DNA of 64,000 nt from CAZBDU01 sp964490725 (GCA_964490725.1 CAZBDU010000019.1:1-64000), one strand, 5' to 3'. Numbered from the stretch's first letter, positions 25,870-34,934 are shown. The notes: generated from the sequence alone by a model not told the origin. Made by a program: numbers and translations.

Positions 25870-27858
25870 ATGCCGCAGGAACATCGAGACGAGTTCAAGG
25901 ATGCCCTGAGTGATCTGATCGAACAGTCCAAGTCCAGAAGGGACGGCCTCTGGGAAGGCACCATGACCGAGTACATGGCGCTGGTCCACCAGAACCCGAA
26001 GATCGTTCAGACCGCCCCGGCACGCATCTACGACATGATCATGGAGAAAGGCACCGTGGAGGCGCCGGAGATCGAGAAGCTGCCGCACTACGAGGACCTG
26101 GTGCGCTACAATTTCTTCTCCGGGGAGATTTTCGGCATCGAGGATGTCCTGCACGACCTGGTGCAGTTCTTTCGCGCCGGGGCGCACCGCACCGAGACCG
26201 GAAAACGGATCCTGATCCTGGTGGGACCGGTCTCCTCGGGAAAGTCCACCATCGCCGCGCTGCTGCGGCGGGGACTGGAGCAGATGAACGCCCCCGTGTA
26301 CGCCATCAAGGACTGCCCCATCCACGAGGAGCCTCTGCACCTGGTGCCCCGCTCCAAGCGGGAGGAGTTCGAGAAGCTTCTGGGGGTCAAGATAGAGGGA
26401 GACCTTTGCCCGGTGTGCAAGCACCGCCTCACCGCCGACGAGATGTACCGCGATCACGCAGGCAACTTCAGGTGGGAGGACATGCCGGTGGTGCAGATCC
26501 GTCTGAGCGAGCGCGCCCGGGTGGGGATCGGCACCTTCCAGCCCTCGGATCCCAAGAACCAGGACATCTCTGAGCTGATCGGGCACGTGGACCTGGGCAA
26601 GATCACCCAGTACGGCGAGGGGCACCCCCTGGGCTACCGCTTCGACGGTGAGCTGCAGATCGCCAACCGCGGGCTGATCGAGTACATCGAGATCCTGAAG
26701 TGCGACATCAAGTTCCACTACGTCCTGATCACCGTGGCCCAGGAGCAGCTCATCAAGGCGCCCGGCTTTCCTCAGACCTACATCGACACGGTGATCCTGA
26801 GCCACACCAATGAGACCGAGTTCGAGAAGTTCAAGGCCAACAAGGAGAACGAGGCCCTGCACGACCGCATGTACCCGGTCTACGTGCCCTACAACCTGAG
26901 GGTGCGGGACGAGGTGGCCATCTACCGCAAGCTCATCGACCGCAGCGAGTTCAAGGAGCAGGTGCACATCGCCCCCAACAGCCTGGAGGTGGCGGCGCTG
27001 TTCGCCGTGATGAGCCGCCTGAAGCCCTCGGCGACGGGGGTGGAGGAGCTGCGCAAGGCCCGCTACTACAACGGTGAGGCGGTGCCGGAGAAGGAGAAGG
27101 ACCCGGCGGACGTCAAGAAGCTTCTCATCGAAGGACGCGAGGAGGGCGAGGGCCTGTCGGGGATCAGCCCGCGCTTCATCATGAACGCCCTCAACATCTC
27201 CCTGGGAGGCGCCCGCGGAGGAGCGGCCTGCATCAACCCGGTGAACGTGATCCGGGCGCTGCGCCACCAGTTCGAGCACCACATCGGCTTCAGCGAGGAG
27301 GAGCAGAGCCGCTATCTGAACCTGCTGCTGGCGGAGAAGAACAGCGTCCTGGCCGACTACCGGGAGAGGGCGCGCAAGGAGGTGAACCGCGCCTTCCTGT
27401 ACGCCTACGAGGACCAGGCCCAGGCCCTGTTCGACAACTACATGAAGAACGCCACGGCCTACTGCCTGAAGCGCAAGATCGTGGACCCGGTCACCCAGGA
27501 GGAACAGGAGCCGGACGAGAAGCTGATGCGCTCCATCGAGGAGCCCATCGGCATCACCGAGGGCGCCAAGAGCGAGTTCCGCCAGGGGCTGTTCGTCTTC
27601 AAGTCCGACGCGCTGGAGCGGGGGGAGAAGTTCGACTTCAAGAGCTATCCGCCGCTGCAGGAGGCCATCGAGAAGAAGCTGATCGGCGATCTGAAGAACG
27701 TCGTGTCCCTGACGCTGGTCGACAAGAGCCGCCGCGATCCCCAGACGCTGGAGCGCAAGCAGGAGGCCATGTCCACGCTGCTGAACAGGGGCTACTGCCC
27801 CAACTGCGCCGAGGCGCTGCTGGACTTCGTGGGCGAGATGCTGCGCAAGGAGGAGTGA
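25870..27858 (+). CDS. prkA: PrkA/YeaG-type AAA+ stress protein
   Basis: Cytoplasmic AAA+ protein, described in other bacteria as a serine kinase or as an ATP-dependent protease, active in stationary phase, stress or sporulation. The 662 residues show the PrkA AAA domain with Walker A ILVGPVSSGKST (about 119), a zinc-type CPVC, VQIRLSERARVGIGTFQPSDPKNQD, and the PrkA C-terminal domain (about 390-650) ending GYCPNCAEALLDFVGEML. GGAGGGG precedes ATG 25870. The TGA overlaps the ATG of the YeaH gene (TGATG). The conserved trio prkA-yeaH-spoVR is complete here. Confidence 0.95.
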   Translation: MPQEHRDEFKDALSDLIEQSKSRRDGLWEGTMTEYMALVHQNPKIVQTAPARIYDMIMEKGTVEAPEIEKLPHYEDLVRYNFFSGEIFGIEDVLHDLVQFFRAGAHRTETGKRILILVGPVSSGKSTIAALLRRGLEQMNAPVYAIKDCPIHEEPLHLVPRSKREEFEKLLGVKIEGDLCPVCKHRLTADEMYRDHAGNFRWEDMPVVQIRLSERARVGIGTFQPSDPKNQDISELIGHVDLGKITQYGEGHPLGYRFDGELQIANRGLIEYIEILKCDIKFHYVLITVAQEQLIKAPGFPQTYIDTVILSHTNETEFEKFKANKENEALHDRMYPVYVPYNLRVRDEVAIYRKLIDRSEFKEQVHIAPNSLEVAALFAVMSRLKPSATGVEELRKARYYNGEAVPEKEKDPADVKKLLIEGREEGEGLSGISPRFIMNALNISLGGARGGAACINPVNVIRALRHQFEHHIGFSEEEQSRYLNLLLAEKNSVLADYRERARKEVNRAFLYAYEDQAQALFDNYMKNATAYCLKRKIVDPVTQEEQEPDEKLMRSIEEPIGITEGAKSEFRQGLFVFKSDALERGEKFDFKSYPPLQEAIEKKLIGDLKNVVSLTLVDKSRRDPQTLERKQEAMSTLLNRGYCPNCAEALLDFVGEMLRKEE

Positions 27859-29180
27859 TGGCAGTCGTCCAACCGGACTACGATACCGCTCCGCGCGGCA
27901 AGACCGATGCAGCGCGCCACCGCCAGAAGATCAAAGACGCGATCCGGCAGAACCTGCCGGACATCATCAGCGACGAAGCCATCATCACGCGCAGGGGCAA
28001 ACAGATCGTGCGCGTCCCGGTGCGCGGCCTGAAGAGCTACCGGTTCATCCATTCCCGTGGAGGCGGACAGCGCGGAGGGGTGGGCAGCGGCCAGGGCAAG
28101 AAGGGGACCGTCATCGGGCGGCGGGGCAAGCAGGGACGGCCGGGAAAGGCCGGGGACCAGCCCGGCGTGGACTACCTGGAGACGGAGATCGAGCTGGAGG
28201 AGCTGATCGAGATGATGCTCCAGGACCTGGGGCTGCCGAACCTGCGCCAGAAGGAGGCCCGCGAGACCGCCGTTCCCAGCGGCTGGAAGTACGACTCCAT
28301 CGAGAAGAGCGGCATTCGCCCGCGCCTGGACAAGATCCGCTCCCTGAAGGAGGCCATCAGGCGCACCGAGGTGCTGGTGGCCCAGCTCATGCAGGAGACC
28401 GGCCGGCCGGAGGCCTCCTGCCGGAGGGCGCTGGAGGAGGGTGAGGGGAGCATGGAGCGCGCGCGGCGGCTGCTGGCCGATCCGGACTTCGCCAGCCGCG
28501 AGCCGGCGGGGCAGCGCGTCCCGGGCCGCGTGTACCTGGACAGCCCGGACCTGCGCTACCGCACCATCAAGGAGGATGTGGAGCAACAGTCCAACGCCGT
28601 GGTGGTGGCCATGATGGACGTTTCCGGAAGCATGGGCACCATGCAGAAGTACCTGGCCCGCTCCTTCTACTTCTGGATGGTCTCCTTTCTGCGCACCCTG
28701 TACCGGCACGTGGACATTCGCTTCATCGCCCACACCACGGAAGCCAGGCTGGTGGACGAGCACGAGTTCTTCCACAAGGGCGAGTCCGGCGGCACGCTGT
28801 GCGCTTCGGCCTACGAGCTGGCCTCTTCCCTGATCGCCGGCGAGTACCCTCCCAGCCGGTGGAACGTCTACCTGTTTCATTTTTCCGACGGCGAGGACTG
28901 GGACACGGACCGCACGGTCAAGGCGGCCCGCGCGGTGCTGGAGCAGGACGTGGCCGCCCTGGGCTACGGGGAGATCCAGTCCGAGTACTCCTCTTCGGCC
29001 CTGCTGGAGTCCCTCACCGGCGATCTGGGGCTGCGTCCCGAGCGGCTGGAAGACCTGCGATACTACGAGGGCAGCTACCGGGAGACGCCGGTCCTGGGGG
29101 TGGTGATCCGTTCCAAAGAGGACCTCTGGCCGGCGTTGAAGGTCTTCCTCAAGCCGGAGGCGGGACAGGCCAGGACGTGA
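27858..29180 (+). CDS. YeaH/YhbH family protein (DUF444, VWA-like)
   Basis: Partner of PrkA in many bacteria, 440 residues. The N-terminal part is basic and low-complexity (GGGQRGGVGSGQGKKG). The C-terminal half has a von Willebrand A-like fold with MIDAS DVSGSMG (about 252-258), RFIAHTTEARLVDEHEFF and a GGT block (SGGTLCASAYEL), then FHFSDGEDW. ATG 27858 overlaps the prkA stop by one base and has AAGGAGGAG upstream. It ends TGATG with spoVR. Its molecular function is not settled; a scaffold or adaptor for PrkA is an inference from VWA-AAA pairs. Confidence 0.93.
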   Translation: MAVVQPDYDTAPRGKTDAARHRQKIKDAIRQNLPDIISDEAIITRRGKQIVRVPVRGLKSYRFIHSRGGGQRGGVGSGQGKKGTVIGRRGKQGRPGKAGDQPGVDYLETEIELEELIEMMLQDLGLPNLRQKEARETAVPSGWKYDSIEKSGIRPRLDKIRSLKEAIRRTEVLVAQLMQETGRPEASCRRALEEGEGSMERARRLLADPDFASREPAGQRVPGRVYLDSPDLRYRTIKEDVEQQSNAVVVAMMDVSGSMGTMQKYLARSFYFWMVSFLRTLYRHVDIRFIAHTTEARLVDEHEFFHKGESGGTLCASAYELASSLIAGEYPPSRWNVYLFHFSDGEDWDTDRTVKAARAVLEQDVAALGYGEIQSEYSSSALLESLTGDLGLRPERLEDLRYYEGSYRETPVLGVVIRSKEDLWPALKVFLKPEAGQART

Positions 29181-30673
29181 TGGACAGACAGCAGCTGCAG
29201 CGACTCGAAAGAGCGGATCTGCGCATCCGGGAGATCATCGGCGAGCTGGGCCTGGATCCGCTGCCCCAGGAGTTCGACGTGGTGCCGGCCCAGAAGATGC
29301 TGGAGATCATGGCCTACCACCTGCCGGTGAACTTCTCCCACTGGAGCTTCGGGAGGGACTACGAGGCGGAGCGTACCCGCTACGAGCACGGCTTTGCCGT
29401 CCCCTACGAGGTGGTGTTCAACAGTGAACCGGTGCGGGCCTACCTCATGGAGAGCAATCCCTACCCGATCCAGGTTCTGGTGATGGCTCACGTCTACGCC
29501 CACAACGATTTCATGAAGAACAACCGCCACTTTCAGGCCAGCCGTCGCGACATGATCGGCTCCGCCTCCGAGGCGGCGGCCCGCTTCCGGCAGTACGAGG
29601 AAGACTACGGCCTCGCGGCGGTGGAGGAGCTGATCGACTCCGCCCTGGCGATCCAGTGGAACATAGACCCGGAGGAGCCCCTGCATCCGGAGAGCGAGGA
29701 GCAGACCCGGGAACGGCTCTACGGCTGGGCCAAGCAGCCCCCCCGGCGGGGACCCTACGACGACATGCTGCCCCCGGGGGAGGAGCTTTCCACGGAGGAC
29801 AAGCGGGAGCTCCGGTTGAAGACTCCGCCGGAGCCCACCGTGGACCTCTTGGGCTACATCACCGAGCACTCTCCGCGCCCCTTGAGCGCCTGGCAGCAGG
29901 ACGTGCTGCGGGTAATCAAGGCCCAGGCCCTGTACTTCACGCCCTACCGCCGCACCAAGATCATGAACGAGGGATGGGCCACCTACTGGCACGAGAAGAT
30001 CATGCAACGGCTGTTCGCCGACGGGTTCCTCACCGCCGAGGAGCACGGCCTGTACAACCTCTACAACGCCCGGGTCAAGGCGCGCAACCCCTACGACATC
30101 AATCCCTATCTGCTGGGCTACACCGTGCTGCGCCGCATCGAAGAGCGGTGGAACAAGGGGCGCTTCGGCCGCGAGTACGAGGAGCTGGAAGACGTGCGCG
30201 CCCGGGAGAGCTGGGATCGCCGCCTCGGCCAGGGGCTGGCCAGGCTCTTCGAGGTTCGCCGTACCTACATGGACTGGTTCTTCCTGGACGAGTTCCTGGA
30301 TCGCGAGGTGGTGGAGGAGCTGCAGCTGTACCTGTATCTGGAGAAGGACAGGGAGAGCCACTACGAGACCGTGGTGGAGGAGACCGACTGGCGCGTGGTG
30401 AAGCAGATCCTGGTGCGCAGCCTCATGAACTCCGGGGTGCCGAGGATCCTGGTGACGGACGGCAACTACCAGGACAGTCTGCAGCTGTACCTTCTGCACG
30501 TCTACGAAGGGCTGCCCCTGGAGGAGGAGTACTGCCGCCACACCCTGCAGCACATCTACAGCCTGTGGCGCCGCCCCGTGCACCTGGAGACCAGGGAGCC
30601 CCACGAAGGGGCGGTGCGCACCAAGCTCTATCACTGCGACGAGACGGGGGTGGAGGCCAGCTACGACGAGTAG
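29180..30673 (+). CDS. spoVR: SpoVR family protein
   Basis: 497-residue member of the SpoVR/YcgB family, third gene of the coupled trio. Diagnostic phrases are HWSFGRDYEAERTRYEHG, SNPYPIQVLVMAHVYAHNDF, a long conserved core PRPLSAWQQDVLRVIKAQALYF, and TKIMNEGWATYWHEKIM, in which HEK and NEGWA form a metalloprotease-like neighbourhood. In Bacillus it affects the spore cortex; in non-sporeformers it travels with PrkA and YeaH as a stress module. No sporulation genes are visible in the window. The start overlaps the preceding stop (TGATG). It ends convergent with the aldo/keto reductase. Confidence 0.95.
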   Translation: MDRQQLQRLERADLRIREIIGELGLDPLPQEFDVVPAQKMLEIMAYHLPVNFSHWSFGRDYEAERTRYEHGFAVPYEVVFNSEPVRAYLMESNPYPIQVLVMAHVYAHNDFMKNNRHFQASRRDMIGSASEAAARFRQYEEDYGLAAVEELIDSALAIQWNIDPEEPLHPESEEQTRERLYGWAKQPPRRGPYDDMLPPGEELSTEDKRELRLKTPPEPTVDLLGYITEHSPRPLSAWQQDVLRVIKAQALYFTPYRRTKIMNEGWATYWHEKIMQRLFADGFLTAEEHGLYNLYNARVKARNPYDINPYLLGYTVLRRIEERWNKGRFGREYEELEDVRARESWDRRLGQGLARLFEVRRTYMDWFFLDEFLDREVVEELQLYLYLEKDRESHYETVVEETDWRVVKQILVRSLMNSGVPRILVTDGNYQDSLQLYLLHVYEGLPLEEEYCRHTLQHIYSLWRRPVHLETREPHEGAVRTKLYHCDETGVEASYDE

Positions 30674-30706
30674 GGCCCGGGCGGCCCCCGGCCCTCCGTC
30701 GGACCG

Positions 30707-31738
30707 CTACCAGGCGTAGGCCTCAGGGGCCTGGTCTCCCGGACCGGGCCAGATGCGGTCCATCTGCCGAAGCGTTTCCTCTCCCAGCTCGAGCTCCAGG
30801 GCGCCGACCGCGCTCTCCAGCTGCTGGAGGGTGCGCGGGCCCACGATGGGGGCGGTGACCACCGGGTTGGCCAGCAGCCAGGCCAGGGCCACCACCGGCG
30901 GTTCCTGGCCGATCTCCCGGCAAAGCGCTTCGAAGCTGCCCAGGAGCTCGCGCTGCTCGCCGGTAGGCTCCAGCCTCGCCCGGCGCCCCTGGGCGCCTTC
31001 CGGCCCTCCGGCCAGCAGGCCGCCCGCCAGGGGGCTCCAGGGCAGCACTCCCATCCCGTAGGCGCGGCAGGCGGGGATCACCTCCAGCTCCAACGTGCGG
31101 CTGGCCAGGTTGTACAGGCTCTGCTCCGAGACCAGTCCCAGCAGCCCCCGGGCCGCGGCCCGCTCGTTGGCCTGGGCGATGTTCCAGGCTGCGAAGTTGC
31201 TGCTTCCCGTGTAGATCACCTTCCCCGACCAGACCAGCTGCCCCAGGGCCTGCCAGATCTCCTCCCAGGGAGCGCCGGGCGTGATGTGACCCGGGTAGCT
31301 CAGGTTCTCGCGGTTGCCCCCCAGGTACTCCAGGGTGCTCCGGGGATGGGGCAACCCCCGGTCCACGTGATGCATCTGGTAGAGATCGATGCGGTCGGTC
31401 TGGAGACGGCGCAGGCTGGCCTCGATCGCCGCCCTGATGTGGTAGGCGGACAGCCCCTCGTCGTTGGCGCCCGGCCCCATGGGGCCGTAGACCTTGGTGG
31501 CCAGGACGATCCGCTCGCGCCGGCCTCCCTGCGCCAGCCAGCGGCCGATGATCTCCTCGGTGACCCCAGGCTCCTTTCCATAGCGGTTGGCCGTGTCGAA
31601 AAAGTTGATCCCCAGCTCCAGGGCCCGGTCCATGATGCGGAAGCTCTCCGCCTCGTCGGTCCCCGCCCCGAAGTTCATGGTTCCCAGACAAATCCGGCTG
31701 ACCTTCAGACCGGTGCGCCCCAGCGACGTGTACTTCAT
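30707..31738 (-). CDS. Aldo/keto reductase
   Basis: NAD(P)H-dependent oxidoreductase of the aldo/keto reductase TIM-barrel superfamily, 343 residues, cytoplasmic. The catalytic tetrad is visible: Asp and Tyr in FFDTANRYGK, Lys in VLATKVYG and His in YQMHHVD. The cofactor end IVGPRTLQQLE is also typical. N-terminus MKYTSLGRTGLKVSRICLGTM starts at ATG 31738; the open frame upstream is antisense-like noise. Substrate unknown. It lies between convergent spoVR and the Fpg-like gene on the same strand, 89 bases away. Confidence 0.92.
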   Translation of the reverse strand: MKYTSLGRTGLKVSRICLGTMNFGAGTDEAESFRIMDRALELGINFFDTANRYGKEPGVTEEIIGRWLAQGGRRERIVLATKVYGPMGPGANDEGLSAYHIRAAIEASLRRLQTDRIDLYQMHHVDRGLPHPRSTLEYLGGNRENLSYPGHITPGAPWEEIWQALGQLVWSGKVIYTGSSNFAAWNIAQANERAAARGLLGLVSEQSLYNLASRTLELEVIPACRAYGMGVLPWSPLAGGLLAGGPEGAQGRRARLEPTGEQRELLGSFEALCREIGQEPPVVALAWLLANPVVTAPIVGPRTLQQLESAVGALELELGEETLRQMDRIWPGPGDQAPEAYAW

Positions 31739-31827
31739 CACGGCTCCCTTCGTTCTGGTGGGTTTTGATGGTCTTCTAGAAGATAACCGCCGCGGACCCG
31801 ATCCGGCCACCCGCAGCAGGGCCCGCT

Positions 31828-32790
31828 TCAACCCTCGCGGGGGCGGCGGAGGCGCTCCAGCTCCTCCACCGTGCGCGGCCAGTCGCTCTTCAGCAGCCTG
31901 GAGAGGGCGCGGTCGGCCAGGACCGCTCCCCCGGTCTGGCAGGTAGGGCAGTAGTTGCACTCGTTCTCGGCATAGCGGATGCGCTGCACCGGGGTGGCGC
32001 ACACCGGGCAGGGTTTGCCGTAGCGCCCGTGGACGGCCATGGCCGGGTGGAAGGCGCTGATACCCTCGGGAAAGCCCTCCCCCCTGTCTGCGCGGCGGCG
32101 CTCGATCCAGGCCGTCAGCACCTTCCGGGAGGCGGCGTGGAGGCGGTCCATCTCCGGGACGCTCATTCTGCCGCTCAGCAGGAAGGGGGACAAACGCGCC
32201 GCGTGCAGGATCTCGTCGGAGTAGGCGTTGCCGATGCCGGCGAACAGCCGCGGGTCGGTGAGGGCCCGCTTCGCCGTGTGGTTCTCCAGGGCCAGGCGCC
32301 GGGCGAACTCCTCCGGGGAGCTGTCCAGCACCTCGAGGCCGCCGGGGTCCAGGGCGGCCAGCGCCTCGGGCCCCTGCCCCAGGTGCAGCGAGGCGCGGCG
32401 CTTCGTGCCGGCCTCGGTCAGCTCCAATACGCCGTTGGAAAAGCTCCAGGCGGCCAGCAGCCCCCGCCGCCGCGCGGCGGCCAGAGCGGCGGCCGTGAGG
32501 CCGGGGGAGGTCGCCGCCGGGGGGCTCGGGCCCGCAGGCCTGGCCTTCCAGTGCAGGCGCCCGGCGATCATCAGGTGCAGCGCCATGAACGGGCCGCCCT
32601 GGCAGGCGAACACGATGCGCTTGCCCACCCGGCGAACCTCCAGGACCGTGCAGCCGGCCAGCGCCGCCGGAGGCGGCTCGGCGGTGCGCAGCAGGAAGGG
32701 GTGGAGGACGCGCAGCTCCAGGAGGGGCCGCCCCGCCACGCGCAGGCGCAGCGCCTCCACGTAGCTTTCCAGCTCCGGGAGCTCCGGCAA
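31828..32790 (-). CDS. Fpg/Nei-family DNA glycosylase
   Basis: Base-excision repair enzyme that removes oxidised bases and nicks the strand. N-terminus PELPELE supplies the catalytic N-terminal Pro and the adjacent Glu; because Pro must be residue 2, the start must be the TTG at 32790. A helix-two-turn-helix follows with GIGNAYSDEILHAARLSP. The zinc finger is CPVCATPVQRIRYAENECNY with the second pair CPTC. The 320-residue length is slightly above the usual 270-290 because of Ala/Pro-rich insertions near 90-110. Fpg and Nei cannot be separated confidently. Confidence 0.9.
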   Translation of the reverse strand: MPELPELESYVEALRLRVAGRPLLELRVLHPFLLRTAEPPPAALAGCTVLEVRRVGKRIVFACQGGPFMALHLMIAGRLHWKARPAGPSPPAATSPGLTAAALAAARRRGLLAAWSFSNGVLELTEAGTKRRASLHLGQGPEALAALDPGGLEVLDSSPEEFARRLALENHTAKRALTDPRLFAGIGNAYSDEILHAARLSPFLLSGRMSVPEMDRLHAASRKVLTAWIERRRADRGEGFPEGISAFHPAMAVHGRYGKPCPVCATPVQRIRYAENECNYCPTCQTGGAVLADRALSRLLKSDWPRTVEELERLRRPREG

Positions 32791-32815
32791 TCCCAGCCCC
32801 CCTGCGCCCCGGTTC

Positions 32816-33187
32816 CTACCGGAAGTGCAGGAGCGAGAGCTCCGTGCGGCCGATGACGATGAGGTCCGAAAGCTTCAGCCGGACGTACTTGCCGGAGGGC
32901 AGCCGCTCCCCGTTCAGAAAGGTGCCGTTGGTGCTGCCCAGGTCCTGGATGAAGTAGGCGTCTCGCACCTTCTGGATCAACGCGTGCCGCCGGGAGGCCA
33001 GCTTGTCCTCCAGGACGATGCTGTTTTCCTTGCCCCTGCCGATGCTGAGGCGGCGGGTGAGGGGAACGCGCCTGCCCTGGAAGACGATGAAGGTGGTGCC
33101 GGGCTTGCGCATCTGCGAGAGCCGCCTGCCCACCGTGCTGTCGTAGATGATGGTGTCGTTGGGGTCGTCTGCCGTGTTTCGATCCAT
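32816..33187 (-). CDS. Single-domain FHA protein
   Basis: 123-residue protein consisting of one forkhead-associated domain after a 30-residue polar N-terminus. The FHA signature is complete: SIGRGKENSIVLED (Gly-Arg), SRRHALI (Ser-His) and LGSTNGTFLNGE (Asn-Gly and Asn). It binds phosphothreonine peptides, so a Ser/Thr kinase or similar partner should exist; none is adjacent. The N-terminal TxxxxSTVGRRLSQMR-like segment could itself carry a phosphosite. It is 25 bases upstream of the glycosylase on the same strand. Confidence 0.9.
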   Translation of the reverse strand: MDRNTADDPNDTIIYDSTVGRRLSQMRKPGTTFIVFQGRRVPLTRRLSIGRGKENSIVLEDKLASRRHALIQKVRDAYFIQDLGSTNGTFLNGERLPSGKYVRLKLSDLIVIGRTELSLLHFR

Positions 33188-33326
33188 GGGTTCACCTCGT
33201 CGCGGAGGTCCAATCCGTCGCTTCAGAGTGTACCCCGGAGCGGGCCTCGGATCAACAGCCGCGGCGGCCGCCGCCCTGGGGGTGCCCGCTTGACGCGCCG
33301 CCCCCAGGCGCGTACCGTTCGGTGGA

Positions 33327-33338
33327 TATACTTGAGCG
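33327..33338 (+). promoter_or_regulatory. TATACTTGAGCG element before the barrel-protein gene
   Basis: Twelve-base string matching TATACYTGAGCG, also present at 14513-14524 and 25625-25636. Here and at 14513 it begins 27-28 bases before the first codon, a spacing consistent with a -10-type element. AGGAGG follows at 33344-33349. No good -35 was found at the usual spacing; a TTGACG at 33290 is too distant. Confidence 0.35.
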
Positions 33339-33354
33339 ATTTTAGGAGGATAGC

Positions 33355-33933
33355 ATGAGACGTACGTTCCTGCTGGCGGCGGTTCTCCTGACCGTGCTGG
33401 CCGTGCTGCCCGCGGCCGGCCAGTCCTTCGACCACCTGCTTCTCTCCGGCAACGTGGGGGCAGGGTACACCCTGATCGACATGCCCACGGCGTTCGGCTG
33501 GGATCCCGCCTTCTTCCAGGACTGGGACCAGCTGCATGTAGCCGCGAACGTGCAGGGGCTGTTCCTGCACTTCGGGCCCGCCTCCATCGGTGCCGAGGTG
33601 GGCTACAACCGGCTGTACTACTACTACGTGGTGGTACCGTGGACGCCTTCCAACCTGTACTACTGGAACACGATTTCCACCATCGACCTCAGCGCCCTGG
33701 TGGAGCTGCGCCTGGTGGGCGGCCTGTCCGTGCAGGGAGGGGTGGGGGCGCACATCTTTCTCTCCGGCGGGGTCACCCCGGGGCTGAAGGCTGCCCTGCG
33801 GTACAGCATTCCCCTGAACGATCGGATGGCCATCCCCCTGTCGGTGGCAGCCCAGGTGATCTTCGGCGAGGGGACGCCGGTGGCGGTGGGAGCAACCGCC
33901 GGGTTCTCGTACCGGATCGATTTCGGCGGCTGA
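33355..33933 (+). CDS. Predicted small outer-membrane beta-barrel protein
   Basis: Not recognised as a named family. The 192-residue product has a signal peptide ending AAGQS and then alternating hydrophobic/polar strands rich in Tyr, Gly and Val (LLLSGNVGAGYTLIDMP, VGYNRLYYYYVVVP, SVQGGVGAHIFLSGG, AVGATAGFSYRIDFGG). About eight strands fit the pattern, and the last residue region resembles a barrel closing strand. AGGAGG precedes ATG 33355. It is monocistronic with a likely terminator after it. An OmpW/OmpA-like small barrel is a reasonable guess. Confidence 0.7.
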   Translation: MRRTFLLAAVLLTVLAVLPAAGQSFDHLLLSGNVGAGYTLIDMPTAFGWDPAFFQDWDQLHVAANVQGLFLHFGPASIGAEVGYNRLYYYYVVVPWTPSNLYYWNTISTIDLSALVELRLVGGLSVQGGVGAHIFLSGGVTPGLKAALRYSIPLNDRMAIPLSVAAQVIFGEGTPVAVGATAGFSYRIDFGG

Positions 33934-33937
33934 GGGG

Positions 33938-33996
33938 CTGAGGTCCCCGGACGGCGGCTGGCGGTGTCCGCTGCCCGCCGCCCGGGAGGTCCTCAG
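33938..33996 (+). terminator. Long stem-loop after the barrel-protein gene
   Basis: CTGAGG (33938-33943) pairs with CCTCAG (33991-33996), and an inner GGCGG pairs with a CCGCC run, giving a long GC-rich hairpin starting five bases past the stop. No T-run follows. Confidence 0.45.
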
Positions 33997-34016
33997 ATGA
34001 GCTCGCCGCGGGCGTC

Positions 34017-34142
34017 TCAGTAGCAGGCGTCCTGCTGGAACCTGTACCACCGGACGACCCGATGCGCCGGCACCCGCTCGCGAAGGCCCTCCTCCGCCTC
34101 TCCGGCGGCGGCGTCTTCCGGCTTGCGGTGCAGGGTGATCAT
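34017..34142 (-). CDS. Possible 41-residue ORF after the dienelactone hydrolase
   Basis: A short open frame beginning MITLHRKPEDAAAGEAEEG and ending RWYRFQQDACY. It lies 12 bases past the hydrolase stop, in the same reading frame. Its composition looks more protein-like than surrounding noise, and the first residues resemble the beginning of a thioredoxin/glutaredoxin-type fold, but it has no CxxC and no clear ribosome site. It may be a genuine small gene, the truncated end of a larger one, or chance. Confidence 0.3.
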   Translation of the reverse strand: MITLHRKPEDAAAGEAEEGLRERVPAHRVVRWYRFQQDACY

Positions 34143-34154
34143 TACGCTTGCCCG

Positions 34155-34934
34155 CTACCCCTTCAGGGTACGGTTCAGGAAGCCCACCATCTGGTGCCAC
34201 GCTTCCTCCGGCGCTCCGCCGGCGTCGTAGGTGCCGCTCTTCACGAAGGCGTGTCCCACCCCGGCATAGATGGTGACCGCGTGCGGGATGCCTCGCTCCT
34301 GCAGCGCCTTGTCGAACTGGCGCACCTGCTCCACCGGGATGTTGCCGTCCTCCTGGCCGTAGATCCCCAGCACGGTCCCCCGCATGTTGCCCAGCCGGCC
34401 GGGATCGGTGATCGGGCCGCTGCCGTAGAAGATCACCACCGCCGCCAGCCCGGGCTGCCGGGTGCCCATGTACATGGACTGGGTGCCGCCGAAGCAGAAG
34501 CCCAGGGAGGCCACCTTGGAGGCCTCCACCCGCGGGTGGGAGCGCAGGAAGCGCAGCGCCGCGTCGAGGTCGGCGGCGATTTGATCCTGGGGGGTGCCCT
34601 GGACCTGCTTCATCGCCTCCTGGGGGGTGCCGGCCACGCTGCCCCGGAAGGCGTCGGCGGCCAGCACGACGTAGCCCTGGGCGGCCAGGGCGTCGGCCAG
34701 CGCGTTGATGTCCCGGTTCAGCCCCCACCACTCGTGGATCATGAGCACCCCGGGGGCGCGGCCGGAGCCGGCGGGCAGGCTCAGGTAGCCCTCCAGGGTC
34801 GCGCCGCCCGGCCCCGGAAAGGTGACGTTGGTGGTGCCCGGGGCCATGGGGTCCTGGGCGAACAGCCCCACCGGCGCGGCGAGTCCCGCGGCCACCAGGG
34901 CCAGCAATCCTACATGCACGATCTTGTTCCTCAT
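34155..34934 (-). CDS. Exported dienelactone hydrolase family protein
   Basis: Alpha/beta hydrolase of the dienelactone hydrolase family, 259 residues. The signal peptide (to about residue 26, GLFAQD) makes it periplasmic or secreted, unlike the classical cytoplasmic enzyme. The Cys-Asp-His triad is visible: nucleophile Cys in GFCFGG, Asp in YGQEDGNIP and His in GVGHAF. The HEWWGLN block supplies the Glu that tunes the Cys in this family. AGGAGGAG precedes ATG 34934 and a promoter candidate lies just upstream. The substrate is unknown. Confidence 0.9.
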   Translation of the reverse strand: MRNKIVHVGLLALVAAGLAAPVGLFAQDPMAPGTTNVTFPGPGGATLEGYLSLPAGSGRAPGVLMIHEWWGLNRDINALADALAAQGYVVLAADAFRGSVAGTPQEAMKQVQGTPQDQIAADLDAALRFLRSHPRVEASKVASLGFCFGGTQSMYMGTRQPGLAAVVIFYGSGPITDPGRLGNMRGTVLGIYGQEDGNIPVEQVRQFDKALQERGIPHAVTIYAGVGHAFVKSGTYDAGGAPEEAWHQMVGFLNRTLKG

